From contig NC_087075.1 of assembly GCF_026151205.1 (NCBI RefSeq), positions 2,888,359 to 2,952,358 on the forward strand: DNA of 64,000 nucleotides. The letters run 5' to 3'. Numbering within the stretch: the first letter of the stretch is position 1; every line of letters starts with the position of its first letter. Source of the DNA: Bolinopsis microptera (lineage: Eukaryota > Ctenophora > Tentaculata > Lobata > Bolinopsidae). The notes below the pieces were generated by a model that made no database searches, had not been told where the DNA came from, and saw only the letters and a list, made by a program, of their open reading frames with translations. A program made the translations under genes and the position numbers. Shown one piece after another: positions 12,201 through 21,212 of the stretch.

Positions 12201-13111
12201 ACGCAGGTGTTGTGGAGATCATTGTTGTTGTAAAGAATCTCGTCAAATTTCGCCCAGTCAGTGTTCTTGACTAGGCGTATTTGTCTTGGTTCTTTTTTGG
12301 GACCAGAAGTAATGTCGAACATGATATATCTGTGATCGGAGTTTGAGTAAAGATCACTAACGTGCCAGTTACTGATCAGTTCAGCCCCCAGTTGGTTGGT
12401 AATAGTGAGGTCAATGATGGAATTATGACCTCGTGAGTTGAGGAATGTTGGAGTTGAACCTTTGTTGGAACAGGAGAGCCCTAGCGACGAGAGGAAATCA
12501 AGTAGTTCCTCTCCTCTTCTATTGCACAACTTGTTACCCCAAAGAGTGTGTTGGGAGTTGGTGTCAGAGCCTATTATGAGTGGTATTTTGTTGTCTATAG
12601 CGTATTTGGCTAGAGGTGTGGTTTCGTGGGATGGAGCTGGTCCATTAATATCCATGTACGAAGCTGCCAGAATTACTTCTGTCGAGCTAAGTTGAATCTT
12701 AATAGCAACTTGATCCGGGGTTGTGAATTGCGATAGTTCCCAACTTTTTTCAGCTAGGTTTTTGTGTATTACTATGGCGGCACGGGGCCTAATGTCCCCA
12801 ACTTTGTAGTAATACTCGGTTAGTTCTTTGCTTATTGGTGGAATTAGGTGTTTGTTATTAGTGTATGGTTCAGTCGCTAGTACAATAGGATTTTTCCTGC
12901 CATGAGTGTTCACCAGCAGGGTTTTCCAAGCGTTGTACTTGCGTTTAAGGTTGATTTGAGTAACAGAGTAATATTCATGATGAGTTTTACCTGTTTTTTT
13001 GGTATTGGGGACGTGGCGTGCAGCACCTGCAGTTACCCTCACCGGACGGGTACTAGGACCTTTTGGATTGGGCACTGTGTCGGGGGGCTGGTCGAAGTCG
13101 AATAGCAGCAA
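9266..13111 (-). CDS. LINE ORF2: endonuclease-reverse transcriptase-RNase H polyprotein
   Basis: 1281 codons, uninterrupted. It copies the element RNA at a nicked genomic target. Approximate residues: apurinic/apyrimidinic-type endonuclease 50-270, with TEPY, GSDTN near 181 and SNSDH near 256 as the expected catalytic motifs; reverse transcriptase about 460-780, with GFKKGCST near 587, RRGCPQGGILSPFLWN, and the catalytic FADD at about 712; RNase H about 990-1115, with CYTDGS and AHIGLWGNEKADELA; then a cysteine-histidine knuckle CPMCGDGEETVSHFLGQC near 1210. All core motifs are present, so the protein could be active. The start ATG at 13111 lies inside ORF1 (59-base overlap), suggesting reinitiation or frameshifting for translation. 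Short ORFs on the other strand are shadows. Confidence 0.93.
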   Translation of the reverse strand: MLLFDFDQPPDTVPNPKGPSTRPVRVTAGAARHVPNTKKTGKTHHEYYSVTQINLKRKYNAWKTLLVNTHGRKNPIVLATEPYTNNKHLIPPISKELTEYYYKVGDIRPRAAIVIHKNLAEKSWELSQFTTPDQVAIKIQLSSTEVILAASYMDINGPAPSHETTPLAKYAIDNKIPLIIGSDTNSQHTLWGNKLCNRRGEELLDFLSSLGLSCSNKGSTPTFLNSRGHNSIIDLTITNQLGAELISNWHVSDLYSNSDHRYIMFDITSGPKKEPRQIRLVKNTDWAKFDEILYNNNDLHNTCVNTPHDIDHKVNTINTTLRAAFEEACPITYISSAVRKPPWLTREVEEAQRGIRRKLITARRIKTDASWLALRESNKQYNKILSNSQRNAWRKFCADTESVKESGRMNKILKTCTDTNNKLEAVYKPNGELTKNAEETLEVMTQTHFKESVTDPPVPPLCPLPISTDLLDKIYSPERIEKALLSFDPLKAAGPDTLKPIIFQKAWAHIKDITKNIMTKNHETQHIPTLWRDSLGIFLPKPGKTDYNKAKSFRTITLSPVMLKLQEKVILWHMQHDLNIANDINKRQFGFKKGCSTEAALHKVTHTIERRIAKKGYVLGVFLDIEGAFDNVSFKAISEAVKATKVDLATAQWIINMVTNRFITLNHKDKSRRVRIRRGCPQGGILSPFLWNLVVDDLLSFTAKDIPGYLQAFADDLLSLAEGDDLDIIWDRTCKTIKTIENWCRTKELSISALKTQIVMFTWNSKWTLRPITVGNNIIGLSKSAKFLGVTLDSKLNFNEHIINTTKKATASLMQCRRAVGPTWGMSPKTCKWMYTAVIRPILSYCCSIWIRATQTDYNAKKLKRVQALALRMMSGAMPSTPFIALNHLTDTSDIILFLQGEAAKGAARLQAYGSLTLETIAFRKGTIKNHTTINKQFMADLIIPPRATRDLTTPTMMLGRHFTVTTPGADNTEYRNSLQNTIDNITSETITCYTDGSLTDSGCGAGYIITTDNNNTTLEERSFKLPDYCTVYQTELTAIIEACKYLSTYTNTHIIIWSDSLSSIQAISALSTRSRTTRDCYDSLNALGSNNTLEIRWIAAHIGLWGNEKADELAKLGTISESTLKCPIPQSYIKRQIDNKVNRLNQETWLTDGPRHTKLTLGHKHAKIIKNLNTTLSKNRQDYRTAVHLITGHCGLNKHLHTICKSNTSACPMCGDGEETVSHFLGQCPAIAQIRGQYFQDYYLSVNDIFDNQHITTIVNFANRTKRLIVPEELDQTGVT

Positions 13112-14144
13112 CCAGCGTCTCCGGGAGAAAACTGTGTTTCTCTAAGAATGTCTCACCCGAAGGTGAGACATCCACCCAGATCCGCTGCCTCTGTTTAAAC
13201 TCCGTCGACGGGCCCCCACCTTCATGTAGCTGCACAGCCACTGCCTCCCAGATGTTGGTGATCTGTATCCTATTCCACGGTGGGGTAGGATTGATAGAGA
13301 ATGTTGTTATCAGTATATGGGAGATTATGTGCGCGTTCCCGCGCAATGTTGTTGAAATAGGTCCTTTAATCACAATAATGTCTGATGTTAAACGTAAATC
13401 AGGAAACCTGATCCGCTCTGCGAAAATCAATGTCTCATCTGTGTTACGCAGTTGATACATCTCATTACCGCTATCAGTCATGATTGTTTTGTAAATCCGG
13501 AGTTGTAGTATAGGGGTAATAGTGGTGGATTCCTTGGTGGTTGCTGAACGAGCACAGCCCCGATTGAAACCAGCACCCTCGCAACAAGGCTGTGAAGCCT
13601 GTGCAAGTGTGCCAATCCCACACGAGGCCGGCTCAGTCCCGCCTCCTCCACTGGTAATCCGGTGTTGTAGTGTAGGTGTAGTAGTGGTGGATTCCTTGGT
13701 GGTTGCTGAACGAGCACAGCCCCGATAGGAACCAGCACCATCGCAGCAAGGCTGTGAAGCCTGCGCAAGTGTGCCAATCCCACACGAGGCCGGCTCAGTC
13801 CCGCCTCCTCCACTGGTAATCCGGTGTTGTAGTGTAGGTGTAGTAGTGGTGGATTCCTTGGTGGTTGCTGAACGAGCACAGCCCCGATAGGAACCAGCAC
13901 CATCGCAGCAAGGCTGTGAAGCCTGCGCAAGTGTGCCAATCCCACACGAGGCCAGCTCAGTCCAGCCTCCTCCACTGGTAATCCGGTGTTGTAGTCCAAG
14001 TGTATTAGTGAGAGTTTTAACACTTTCTGCGTATCGTAGAAAGATGTTTGTTTTACTACCGCGACAGTAATGATATGCCGCTAATAAGGTAAAGGTAAAA
14101 CGGGTGCTAATGATCGGTATTAAGGGCCCGACCTTGAAGTACAC
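13053..14144 (-). CDS. LINE ORF1 frame (putative RNA-binding protein, start uncertain)
   Basis: The open frame is 363 codons but its first half (roughly residues 55-215) is a translation of three 162-bp tandem units rich in Gly, Ser, Thr and Cys. An ATG after the repeats, at 13481, would give a 143-residue protein beginning MTDSGNEMYQL, which is as likely a true start. The C-terminal part has no zinc knuckle I can recognise and ends in a basic tail. Position just upstream of ORF2 and the overlap argue for ORF1, whose usual role is RNA binding and chaperoning. No sequence motif proves this. Confidence 0.6.
   Translation of the reverse strand: MYFKVGPLIPIISTRFTFTLLAAYHYCRGSKTNIFLRYAESVKTLTNTLGLQHRITSGGGWTELASCGIGTLAQASQPCCDGAGSYRGCARSATTKESTTTTPTLQHRITSGGGGTEPASCGIGTLAQASQPCCDGAGSYRGCARSATTKESTTTTPTLQHRITSGGGGTEPASCGIGTLAQASQPCCEGAGFNRGCARSATTKESTTITPILQLRIYKTIMTDSGNEMYQLRNTDETLIFAERIRFPDLRLTSDIIVIKGPISTTLRGNAHIISHILITTFSINPTPPWNRIQITNIWEAVAVQLHEGGGPSTEFKQRQRIWVDVSPSGETFLEKHSFLPETLVAAIRLRPAPRHSAQSKRS
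13499..13984 (-). repeat. Three 162-bp tandem units in the LINE 5' region
   Basis: Units start at 13499, 13661 and 13823, with the remainder of the pattern at 13985. They differ at few bases and are open in more than one frame because 162 is a multiple of three. Their place, just before the shorter ORF1 start, resembles the promoter monomers of some mammalian L1 elements. Confidence 0.85.
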
Positions 14145-14852
14145 ACCCTGAACTTCTAAAACCCTATATGCTCAGGTGTGAGTGAAGGCTGTGAGAGCTC
14201 CAAAAGAAAAAGGGATCAAATGAGGTAAAGGAAGACGGTTGGCACGTGCGACCTACGTTCAGTTTTGCTCAGCTGAACAGTACAGCTTAGTCTCGGCTGG
14301 TCTTGTGATACCGATTAAGCCCCCTTACCACGGCAAGGTCATTTGCTTTGGATAAAGCACCATTACCAATCACTATAGGTGAGAGAAACAGGATAGGATT
14401 GGGTCCTGGGCAGTAACTCCAGAGCAAATGGGCAGAGTCATAGGTGGTGCTCTAGTGCTCAGGATTGACTCTGCCGCTGTACTTTAAATCAATAAGTACC
14501 TACACGTGTGACAGACGCCCCAGCCGACAAGCCCCCTGACGCGATGCATGCGAGCCCAGAACAGAGTGCCTACACCCAGTGGCACGCCATGCTAAGACAA
14601 CGCCGCCAGCTATCGACCCGGATGCTATCCCCACGAGCTACCTAGCGACTTTCGTCGCTTGGGTGCTCAATGTGGACTGCCTCCGTTACGACCACCAGCT
14701 TCGCCACCCAGCCCAGCGGTCCCCTGGTTTCAGCCATCCACCCCAGTCTCAGCACACACCACACCGGGAACCGCCAACCAGCACATCCAGACCCACATGC
14801 CAGGCCTCATCGAAGCTACCTGGTCTTTTGCCCGGAACCAGACAAAAGGGGG

Positions 14853-14860
14853 ATTTTGGG
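14853..14860. repeat. Target-site duplication, right
   Basis: ATTTTGGG, identical to 9028-9035; host repeat sequence resumes directly with TGAATTGCCGAAATC, matching 8397 onward. Confidence 0.85.
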
Positions 14861-15001
14861 TGAATTGCCGAAATCATTTATATCTGATTTTGGTTTGGAA
14901 GGCGGGAAAACTGTATATAAGGACGATGCACGGATAGAGCTGATTCAAGTTAAGGGCAGTTGATGTAAAAATTGTCACAATAATAATAAGGGCAGTTGAT
15001 A

Positions 15002-15670
15002 TGAAAGAAAATCTATCTAACTAATGCAATGGCTGATGTGACGAAATTTACATTTCTTGACCCTATTTTGAAGAAACATGCCTCGATTAGAATTCAATAT
15101 TCTTCCAGGAATTATTAGTAGGTTATTATTCAGCAAATCAGAACTCAAGTTTAACAATTCTGAGTTTAATTTTACTGAGTTACCGAAATGTGACGAAATT
15201 CACTTTTCCTGCCCCAACAGTATAATTTCAATGTGATGAAAAATGGGCATGGGTTTCTATATTTCCTTATCTCTGAATTAATCATTTCAAACTATAATTA
15301 GGACTGTTGATGTGAAAGAACGTGTATCTAAATTTTACAATGACGAATGTGACAAAATTTACATTTCTTGACCCTATTTTGAAGAACCATACCCCGATTA
15401 GAATTCAATATTCTTCCAGGAATTATTAGTAGGTTATTATTCAGCAGATCATCAGAACTCAAGTTTGACAATTCTGAGTTTAATTATACTAAGTTACCGA
15501 AATGTGACGAAATTTACTTTTCCTGCCCCAACAGTATAATTTCAATGTGATGAAAAATGGGCATGGGTTTCTATATTTCTTGTATAAATCCATTCCAACT
15601 ATAATAAGGGCAATTGATATGAAAGAAAATCTATCTAACTAATGCAATGGCTGATGTGACGAAATTTACA
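15002..15670. repeat. Tandem duplication of about 312 bp (right arm)
   Basis: 15002-15300 and 15302-15600 are close copies (ATTCTTCCAGGAATTATTAG, CCTGCCCCAACAGTATAATT in both), and a third unit starts at 15601. Each unit holds two of the GTGAC-N4-TTTAC motifs. Confidence 0.85.
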
Positions 15671-16537
15671 TTTCTTGCCCCTATTTTGAAGAATCATACC
15701 TCAATTAGTATATAATGTTACTTTATTACCATCACTATGTCGATAAATTAGTTATTTTGCCAACACGGAGCAAATAAAGTTATAATATTTTTTGTGACGA
15801 AATTTACAAATTTTTACCCTGTTCAGGTGTTGAAATTTATCCAATGTTAACATATCACTGCCATATAATAATTTATATGACCGGCGTATGGTTGAAATAT
15901 TGTTAATTGATCCATAGTACGTAATATAGGGTGTTCAAGTTGGTACACTAATATTTACTCAATTTCACACATGTTGAGATATCATACAAATTTATGTGAC
16001 TAAATTTACCTATTTCTGCCTTCTGTATTTGTATTTGCGTATAACAATGAAATATGTGAACAATTCCAAACACATTCAGCTCACAAAATAATGCTAGACT
16101 ATTCGGCATTTCTTGTCAGGATGTCATAAACATCCCTCATATAAATTTATTAAATGTGTGACGGAGTTTACATGGTGCTACCATTTAAGAAAAAAAGTCG
16201 CTAAATATGTAGATAATAGTCATATACAGCTATTCTATGAATTGAAAATTCGAAAATTTGGTCAAACACGGCAACAAGGGGTCCATATAAACTCCGTCAC
16301 GTTTTTATAGTGTGACAAAGTTTACAACTCACTGCCGGCCGCATTTAAGCGATATCTTATCGTCTGATAAAGATATCGTTATGCGACAAAGTTTATCTAA
16401 AGGATGAAACGATTATCTTAGGGTTAGAGGGTTTATATAGTTTCATAGTGTGACACATTTTACATCATCGTGCCATTCAGTAGGGTCACTAATATTTACC
16501 AATATCCTCAAACTTCAATGAACGTGTCCCTATACAT

Positions 16538-17402
16538 TCAATTAAATCAAGTGATGTAATTGGCAGAGGCCAGAGCACAATCAAATTTTTAGTGTTGCAA
16601 TTGGCAAAGCACACTACAAATCAAATCGAAACATAATGATACAGAAGATCATCAAAAACTATAACCTCATAAGGTGAATTATAATAAATCAGACATTTCA
16701 AATCAAGCTCAACAGCCCAATTTCAATCGAATAAATAAATTATCAAGTTTTAATTATTAATTCGTTCTGATTAAATCTTTATAAATTAAGATATTTAATA
16801 ATTAATACATTACTTAACGGGTGATACTCGTAAAATATCTGTAAAATATCTGTTCCATATATATACAGGACCGTCGACGAGTCCAACTCTGCGCGCGTCC
16901 TGGTAGGTTGTAAACCTACAATACATTACAAGCGGTTAAAATTTCCCAACATCGATCTGAGAGTTTTTCAGTGTATAGAACAATCATGATAGTAATAGTT
17001 TAAAGTGTGTGCCGCTGCAATTAGATTATATTACTACAATTTAAAATTGTTTGGAGTCCAAGTATCTTTTAAGTCAGCAGTCTGTGATTGTATTAAATGC
17101 TCTATGACAGTGTGCCAATGCAATACCCTCCATTAGCTCCGTTTAACTCAATACTCAAAATAAGCAGGGCCAGTGATTTGCTTTACACTTTACGAGTAAA
17201 ATCACTGGCCCTGTTTTACCTAGGGCTCGCCAATCTTTGTACGCGGCGCTCTTTTCAAGCTAATCCCTGCGTGCAACAATAAACGCCGCTCATATTTTCG
17301 CAACCACTAGACTGTAGATCGGCGAGATGCGAAGGGTTGACATTTTGAATCAAGGTAATTACACGTTATGCAGTTTTAAAATGTATAGCTTCAATTATAA
17401 GT
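16538..17402. other. Non-coding; partial TTAA MITE
   Basis: TTAA at 16814 followed by CGGGTGATACTCGTAAAATA begins a half copy (to about 16935) of the MITE that is complete at 49456-49721. At 17164-17215 is a hairpin with 15-base arms CAGGGCCAGTGATTT. No gene is seen. Confidence 0.6.
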
Positions 17403-17815
17403 TGGCCGGGGCGGGGGTCTTCATCAAAATTCTTTTGAAATTGACTTAATTATACATCATAGCTATTTTTGATAAAGGATCGAGATTAATATTTACCAGC
17501 TGCTTTTGCGGTCTCATGGAAAAATATTGTTTCTAGCAAAAAATTACCGTCGGTGCAACGTTACCGTTTAACTTATGTGCATGTATTTTGCGATCGATTT
17601 TCAATCGCGAGTTGTGAAAATCGAGTAAAAACTCGTTCAAAAACTTGTATCACGTCGTGACCCCCACGCGGTCGTTTCACCCCTGTAGAGTTTCTACGAT
17701 ACAGGTGGAGGCGCGCACTCGTGCGCGGCGGGTCATACAACGTATGACAATAAAAAAGAGGTCCAAGATTTTCAAAATTGAATAGATCAAAATTTTGCAT
17801 AACCCTTTTTTTTCT
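17403..17815. mobile_element. Diverged copy of fold-back element 2
   Basis: GCGGGGGTCTTCATCAAAATT and GTCTCATGGAAAAATATTGT match the arm of the element at 3251-3976; the centre and second arm are eroded. Overlapping short ORFs are not genes. Confidence 0.65.
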
Positions 17816-17818
17816 AAT

Positions 17819-19620
17819 TTTAGTTGATATTTTTGTCTACATGTACAGGTGATTTTATGTTGTCTGTTATCCACGGGTTCCTTAAATATTAGAGGGGTTA
17901 GCGTTGTGAGTTATATGGCTTTTTAAGCTTACAGGCCAAGTCGAAAGCATTTCCGAATGTGTAAAAATGTTGTTGGATTTGATGATTCTGGTGTATCGAT
18001 CAAATATATAAATCCAGGCCATATAACATCTTTTTATTTATTATAATCAGCTATAATTTACTATAATCAGCGTTCGAAAATACGTCGTTTCCAGTTGGCT
18101 TTATATCAACTGTCTCAACGTTTTTGTGTATAGTGATTAAGCATCTCTGCTTTGGAATGAACAGATTAAGGCTTCAATATCTAAAGCCAACAGAATGATA
18201 TGTTGGATTGTTAGAAATCTGATTATCAGGGAAAAATCTGTGATGATATCCATTTACAAAGCTTTAATAAGACCCCATTTAGAGTATTGTGTTCAATTGT
18301 GGAGTCCAGTTGCGGCTCATGGAAGTTGGGGGATCATCTTGGAGCTGGAGAGCGTCCAGAGGCGGTTTACCCGTCTGATTGACGAGGTGGGTACTCTTCC
18401 ATACAGTCGTCGACTGGAAATCCTCAATTTAACAACGCTGGCAGAGCGGCGAATACGTGGGGACCTCATTGAATCTTTTAAAATGATAAGTGGTTTGGCC
18501 AATTACGGAGCTGATTTGTTCAGTATGAGCAGATCTGGTTTTAATGTGGTATCAAACAGTGGATGCAGTAAAAGTAGCAGTAAAATGAAGAAAGTCCACA
18601 GTTCTTTTCTTCCGGAGAGGGTGAGACCTTATTGGAACAAACTCCCCTCGGATGTCAAAAATTGTGGGACTGTGTTAAGTTTTAAAATAAGATTAGAAGC
18701 TTTCAAAAAAGAGACTATTTTAAACGGATCCGTAAATGATATTCATTTTTGGTATGTTTCGGACGAAGTATTAGGAAAAATTGAGGGATTAAATTATGCT
18801 ACTAATAAAGAGAAGCACAATGAATATCTTGTGTGTAATCCTCATGTTGCTAAGAAACGCTTTATTAACTTATATAGTAGTGGAAAGTATGTAAATTAGA
18901 TTAATTTTATCTTGGTTGTTTAGGCCAATAGATTTAAGATATTTTTAAAACTTTAGTAGATATATTTTTGATGATGTGTGATGATGTTTGTGTCATTATG
19001 TTTTGATTTGATTTTTTTTTATCCTCTCAATTGGCACATGACAGGCTCGAATTTGCAACATCCTGATTACAAATTTGTCGCATAGCTTTTAAGAATGTTT
19101 TTCATACATAGTTATAATCCAATATACCTTATTGGCCTATCTCAAAATTTTGTATGAGCCATCTTTTCTAAATGGCCCCTAAAACATTGGTTTTCTTTCA
19201 TTTATTTATCTGTCCAATCGTCTTTTAGTTGATATTTTTTGTCCACATGCACAGGTGTGAGGTGATTTTATGCTGTCTGTTATCCATGGGTTCCTTAAAT
19301 GTTATGTTAGAGGGGTTAGCTTTGTGAGTTATATGGCTTTTTAAGCTTACAGGACAAGTCGAAAGCATTTCCAAATGTGTAGAAAATTTGTTGGATTTGA
19401 TGATTCTGGGGTATCAATCAAATAATCCACATCCTTTACTATAATCAGCGTTCGTTTCCAGTTGGCTTCAACTGTCTCAAAGTTACAGTGTATAGTGATT
19501 AAGCACCCTCTCAATTGGGACATGACAGGCTCGAATTTGCAGCATCCTGATTACAAATTTTTCGCATAGCTTTCAAGATTGTTTTTCATACATAATTATG
19601 ATCCAATATATCTTAATACT
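17819..19620. repeat. Direct repeat pair with a LINE insertion in the first copy
   Basis: 17819-18143 plus 19021-19150 match 19225-19620 (TAGTTGATATTTTT, GGGTTCCTTAAAT, AGCTTACAGG, GTGATTAAGCA and CCTCTCAATTGG in both). The second copy is uninterrupted between GATTAAGCA and CCTCTC, so the 18144-19020 DNA is an insertion. Confidence 0.75.
18144..19020 (+). pseudogene. 5'-truncated CR1-like LINE (RT C-terminal part)
   Basis: A 234-codon frame at 18195-18899 starts in mid-protein: MICWIVRNLIIREKSVMISIYKALIRPHLEYC, then LESVQRRFTRLID, LTTLAERRIRGDLIE and VRPYWNKLPSDV. These are the post-catalytic segments of CR1/L2-type reverse transcriptases ('YK.LIRPhLEY', 'E.vQRR.Tr.i', 'L..RR.RGDLI', 'WN.LP'). 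The YADD core and endonuclease are missing. It ends with an ATGATGTGTG repeat and a T-rich tail. The intact neighbouring copy of the host repeat gives the empty site. Confidence 0.8.
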
Positions 19621-19757
19621 TTTTAGCTGAACTTAAATTGTTTATTATTATTTAGTTTTTTGTCAATCACTACCGGAACTGATATAATCCCCATGCTGCA
19701 TGCGGGTTGAGCAAGCTCCATACGGTCAGAGGGCCTCATGGTGAAAAATTCAGATTT

Positions 19758-19768
19758 GCTCAATGCCC
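19758..19768. repeat. Target-site duplication, left
   Basis: GCTCAATGCCC, repeated at 20910-20920, flanks the 1.14-kb retroposon. Confidence 0.8.
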
Positions 19769-20909
19769 TTTTTTTTTTCTTTTTTTTTTTTTGGTCGAGG
19801 GCGCTCACTCTACCTCCCCGGATTAGCAAGGAGGCTACGTCCGCCTTGTGGCTAACGTCTGATGGAGCTCCTTTGGACTGCAGGCTTTGTACCTTTTGCT
19901 CTGCTTGGCATGGGGTTCGCAGAGCCCGGTACGTCCAAAAGACATAACATAGTTATGACCCGGTGGATCAGCGATGACCCTAAGGTTATCTGCCATAATG
20001 ATCCGTCATCGAGAGACTCCATAGAACCCGTCTGGAGTCAGGTGTCGAAACACCCTCCCGGAAAAGGTAGTGCGTTACTTCGAGGAACTACCACCGCATT
20101 ATGCTAGCGGGCCTGCCCTGGTGATCCTCGAGGTTGTGTCGTGCTTTTAGTATTTAGGAGGATCGAGTTGAGATGATATTAAACTCGAACCCTGGTGTGA
20201 TGTTCCTTTGGTTTATCTTTGGTTTCACGTATTTATCTTTTGACGTCATGTGATGCCGTTTGTGAAGTAGTCTATAGTTGCTCGTGAAAATATGTTCGTG
20301 CGCGGTATTTCTATGCTAGTTTGCCTTGGCGCTTTCCAGACTCTTCCTGTTTTAGAGCGCTCACTTTGGAGTTTTAGTGATATTCCGTGGTTTATATGGT
20401 TTTGCGGCTGGTTCAATAATGTCATTTTTCCATGACTGGATGGGTTATTTTGTCCACTTTCCGTGGCGGAGTAGAGAGTGCCAGTCTCTGTGTTTGAAAT
20501 GCTGATGTGATTGAGTGAGTGAGATGCTACATTTGCTACTGGCTGACTCGCCAGCAGCAATGCAAGTCCAAGAAGAAAGAAGGAGAGACACTGTCCGTTT
20601 TCTGGGTGAGCCACCGCCGACAGTGATCCCACTTCTGTGGGGCTGAGGGTGTTGGCTCCAAGAACCAGCCGTGAGCGAACAGCGCCTGACCCCCTCTGTG
20701 GTAAACTTGAGAATAATAGGACTATGCCATTCTCCAGGCCAATCCGTTCAGTAACCAGCTGACCCAGCACCACCTCTGATGGAAGATGTGGTTCGGATTG
20801 GACTTCGCTAGGATTTGTCAGTTTTTCTGTAGACACTAATGCTCTCTCGAGGAGAGACATGAGCCCCGGCGAAACTGACCAAAAAACGTGACAAGGATTC
20901 TCACCCTGA
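19769..20909 (-). mobile_element. Non-autonomous retroposon of 1.14 kb
   Basis: Minus-strand element with a poly-A tail (T-rich 19769-19792) and an 11-bp or longer duplication GCTCAATGCCC on both sides. Its 5' end (AGGGTGAGAATCC on the minus strand) and about 330 bp after it match 52325-52659; its 3' end matches 50402-50480. A 204-codon frame at 20246-20860 shows no RT motifs and is not a recognised protein. It probably is an internally deleted or SINE-like relative that borrows the machinery of a LINE. Confidence 0.75.
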
Positions 20910-21212
20910 GCTCAATGCCCTTGCTAACCTATTAAGATAGTTAAGTCACAAGTTACAAGTAGGTGGCACAGGAGCAACCTGTTCACACCAAATTGTCAAT
21001 AAAGATGAATGTTATGGTCCTAGGCCCTCTAGGTGACACAGGACAAGTACTGTTCTCAAATTTGAAAGCAAACAACCAAGTTATCTTTGATTTCGAGGTT
21101 GATGATTTATCCTTTATTTATTTTTATTGATTGATTTCAGACTACAATTATATGATAGTCAATAATCTTTGTTGAATATTCTTTTGATATAACATTTGAT
21201 TTATCTCAGATT

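Larger units (their letters stand above)
9036..14852 (-). mobile_element. Full-length two-ORF non-LTR retrotransposon (LINE, I/Jockey group)
   Basis: A 5.8-kb element on the minus strand. It has a poly-A tail (T-run 9036-9051), an intact ORF2 (9266-13111), an ORF1 frame overlapping it, three 162-bp tandem units in its 5' part (13499-13984), and a 5' end at 14852. Flanking sequence rejoins perfectly with an 8-bp duplication ATTTTGGG: the host DNA on both sides is the same repeat unit seen intact near 8385-8520. RNase H plus an apurinic-type endonuclease places it with the I/Jockey group lineages that carry RNase H. With both frames open and a clean target duplication it looks recent. Confidence 0.9.
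7853..16537. mobile_element. Inverted-repeat element with a phased 14-mer array, split by a LINE
   Basis: The outer ends are inverted: GGACACGTTCATTGAAGTTT at about 7859 and its complement ending at about 16530, with matching GAGGA.ATTGGTAAAT just inside. Without the LINE at 9036-14852 the element is about 2.9 kb. It contains 18 exact copies of GTGAC-N4-TTTAC (complement GTAAA-N4-GTCAC) plus about four one-base variants, at intervals mostly of 138-165 bp. Seven of the eight copies left of 14978 that follow the phase are in GTAAA..GTCAC orientation, and all main copies from 15038 onward are in the other. The left arm holds a tandem duplication of about 645 bp, the right a duplication of about 312 bp. 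No transposase is present. The iterated motif looks like multiple subterminal protein-binding sites; its family is unknown to me. Confidence 0.7.

Noticed and set aside
20246-20860. 204-codon minus-strand frame as a host gene
   Set aside because: It lies fully inside a retroposon with target duplications and is broken in the sister copy at 52.3-52.66 kb.
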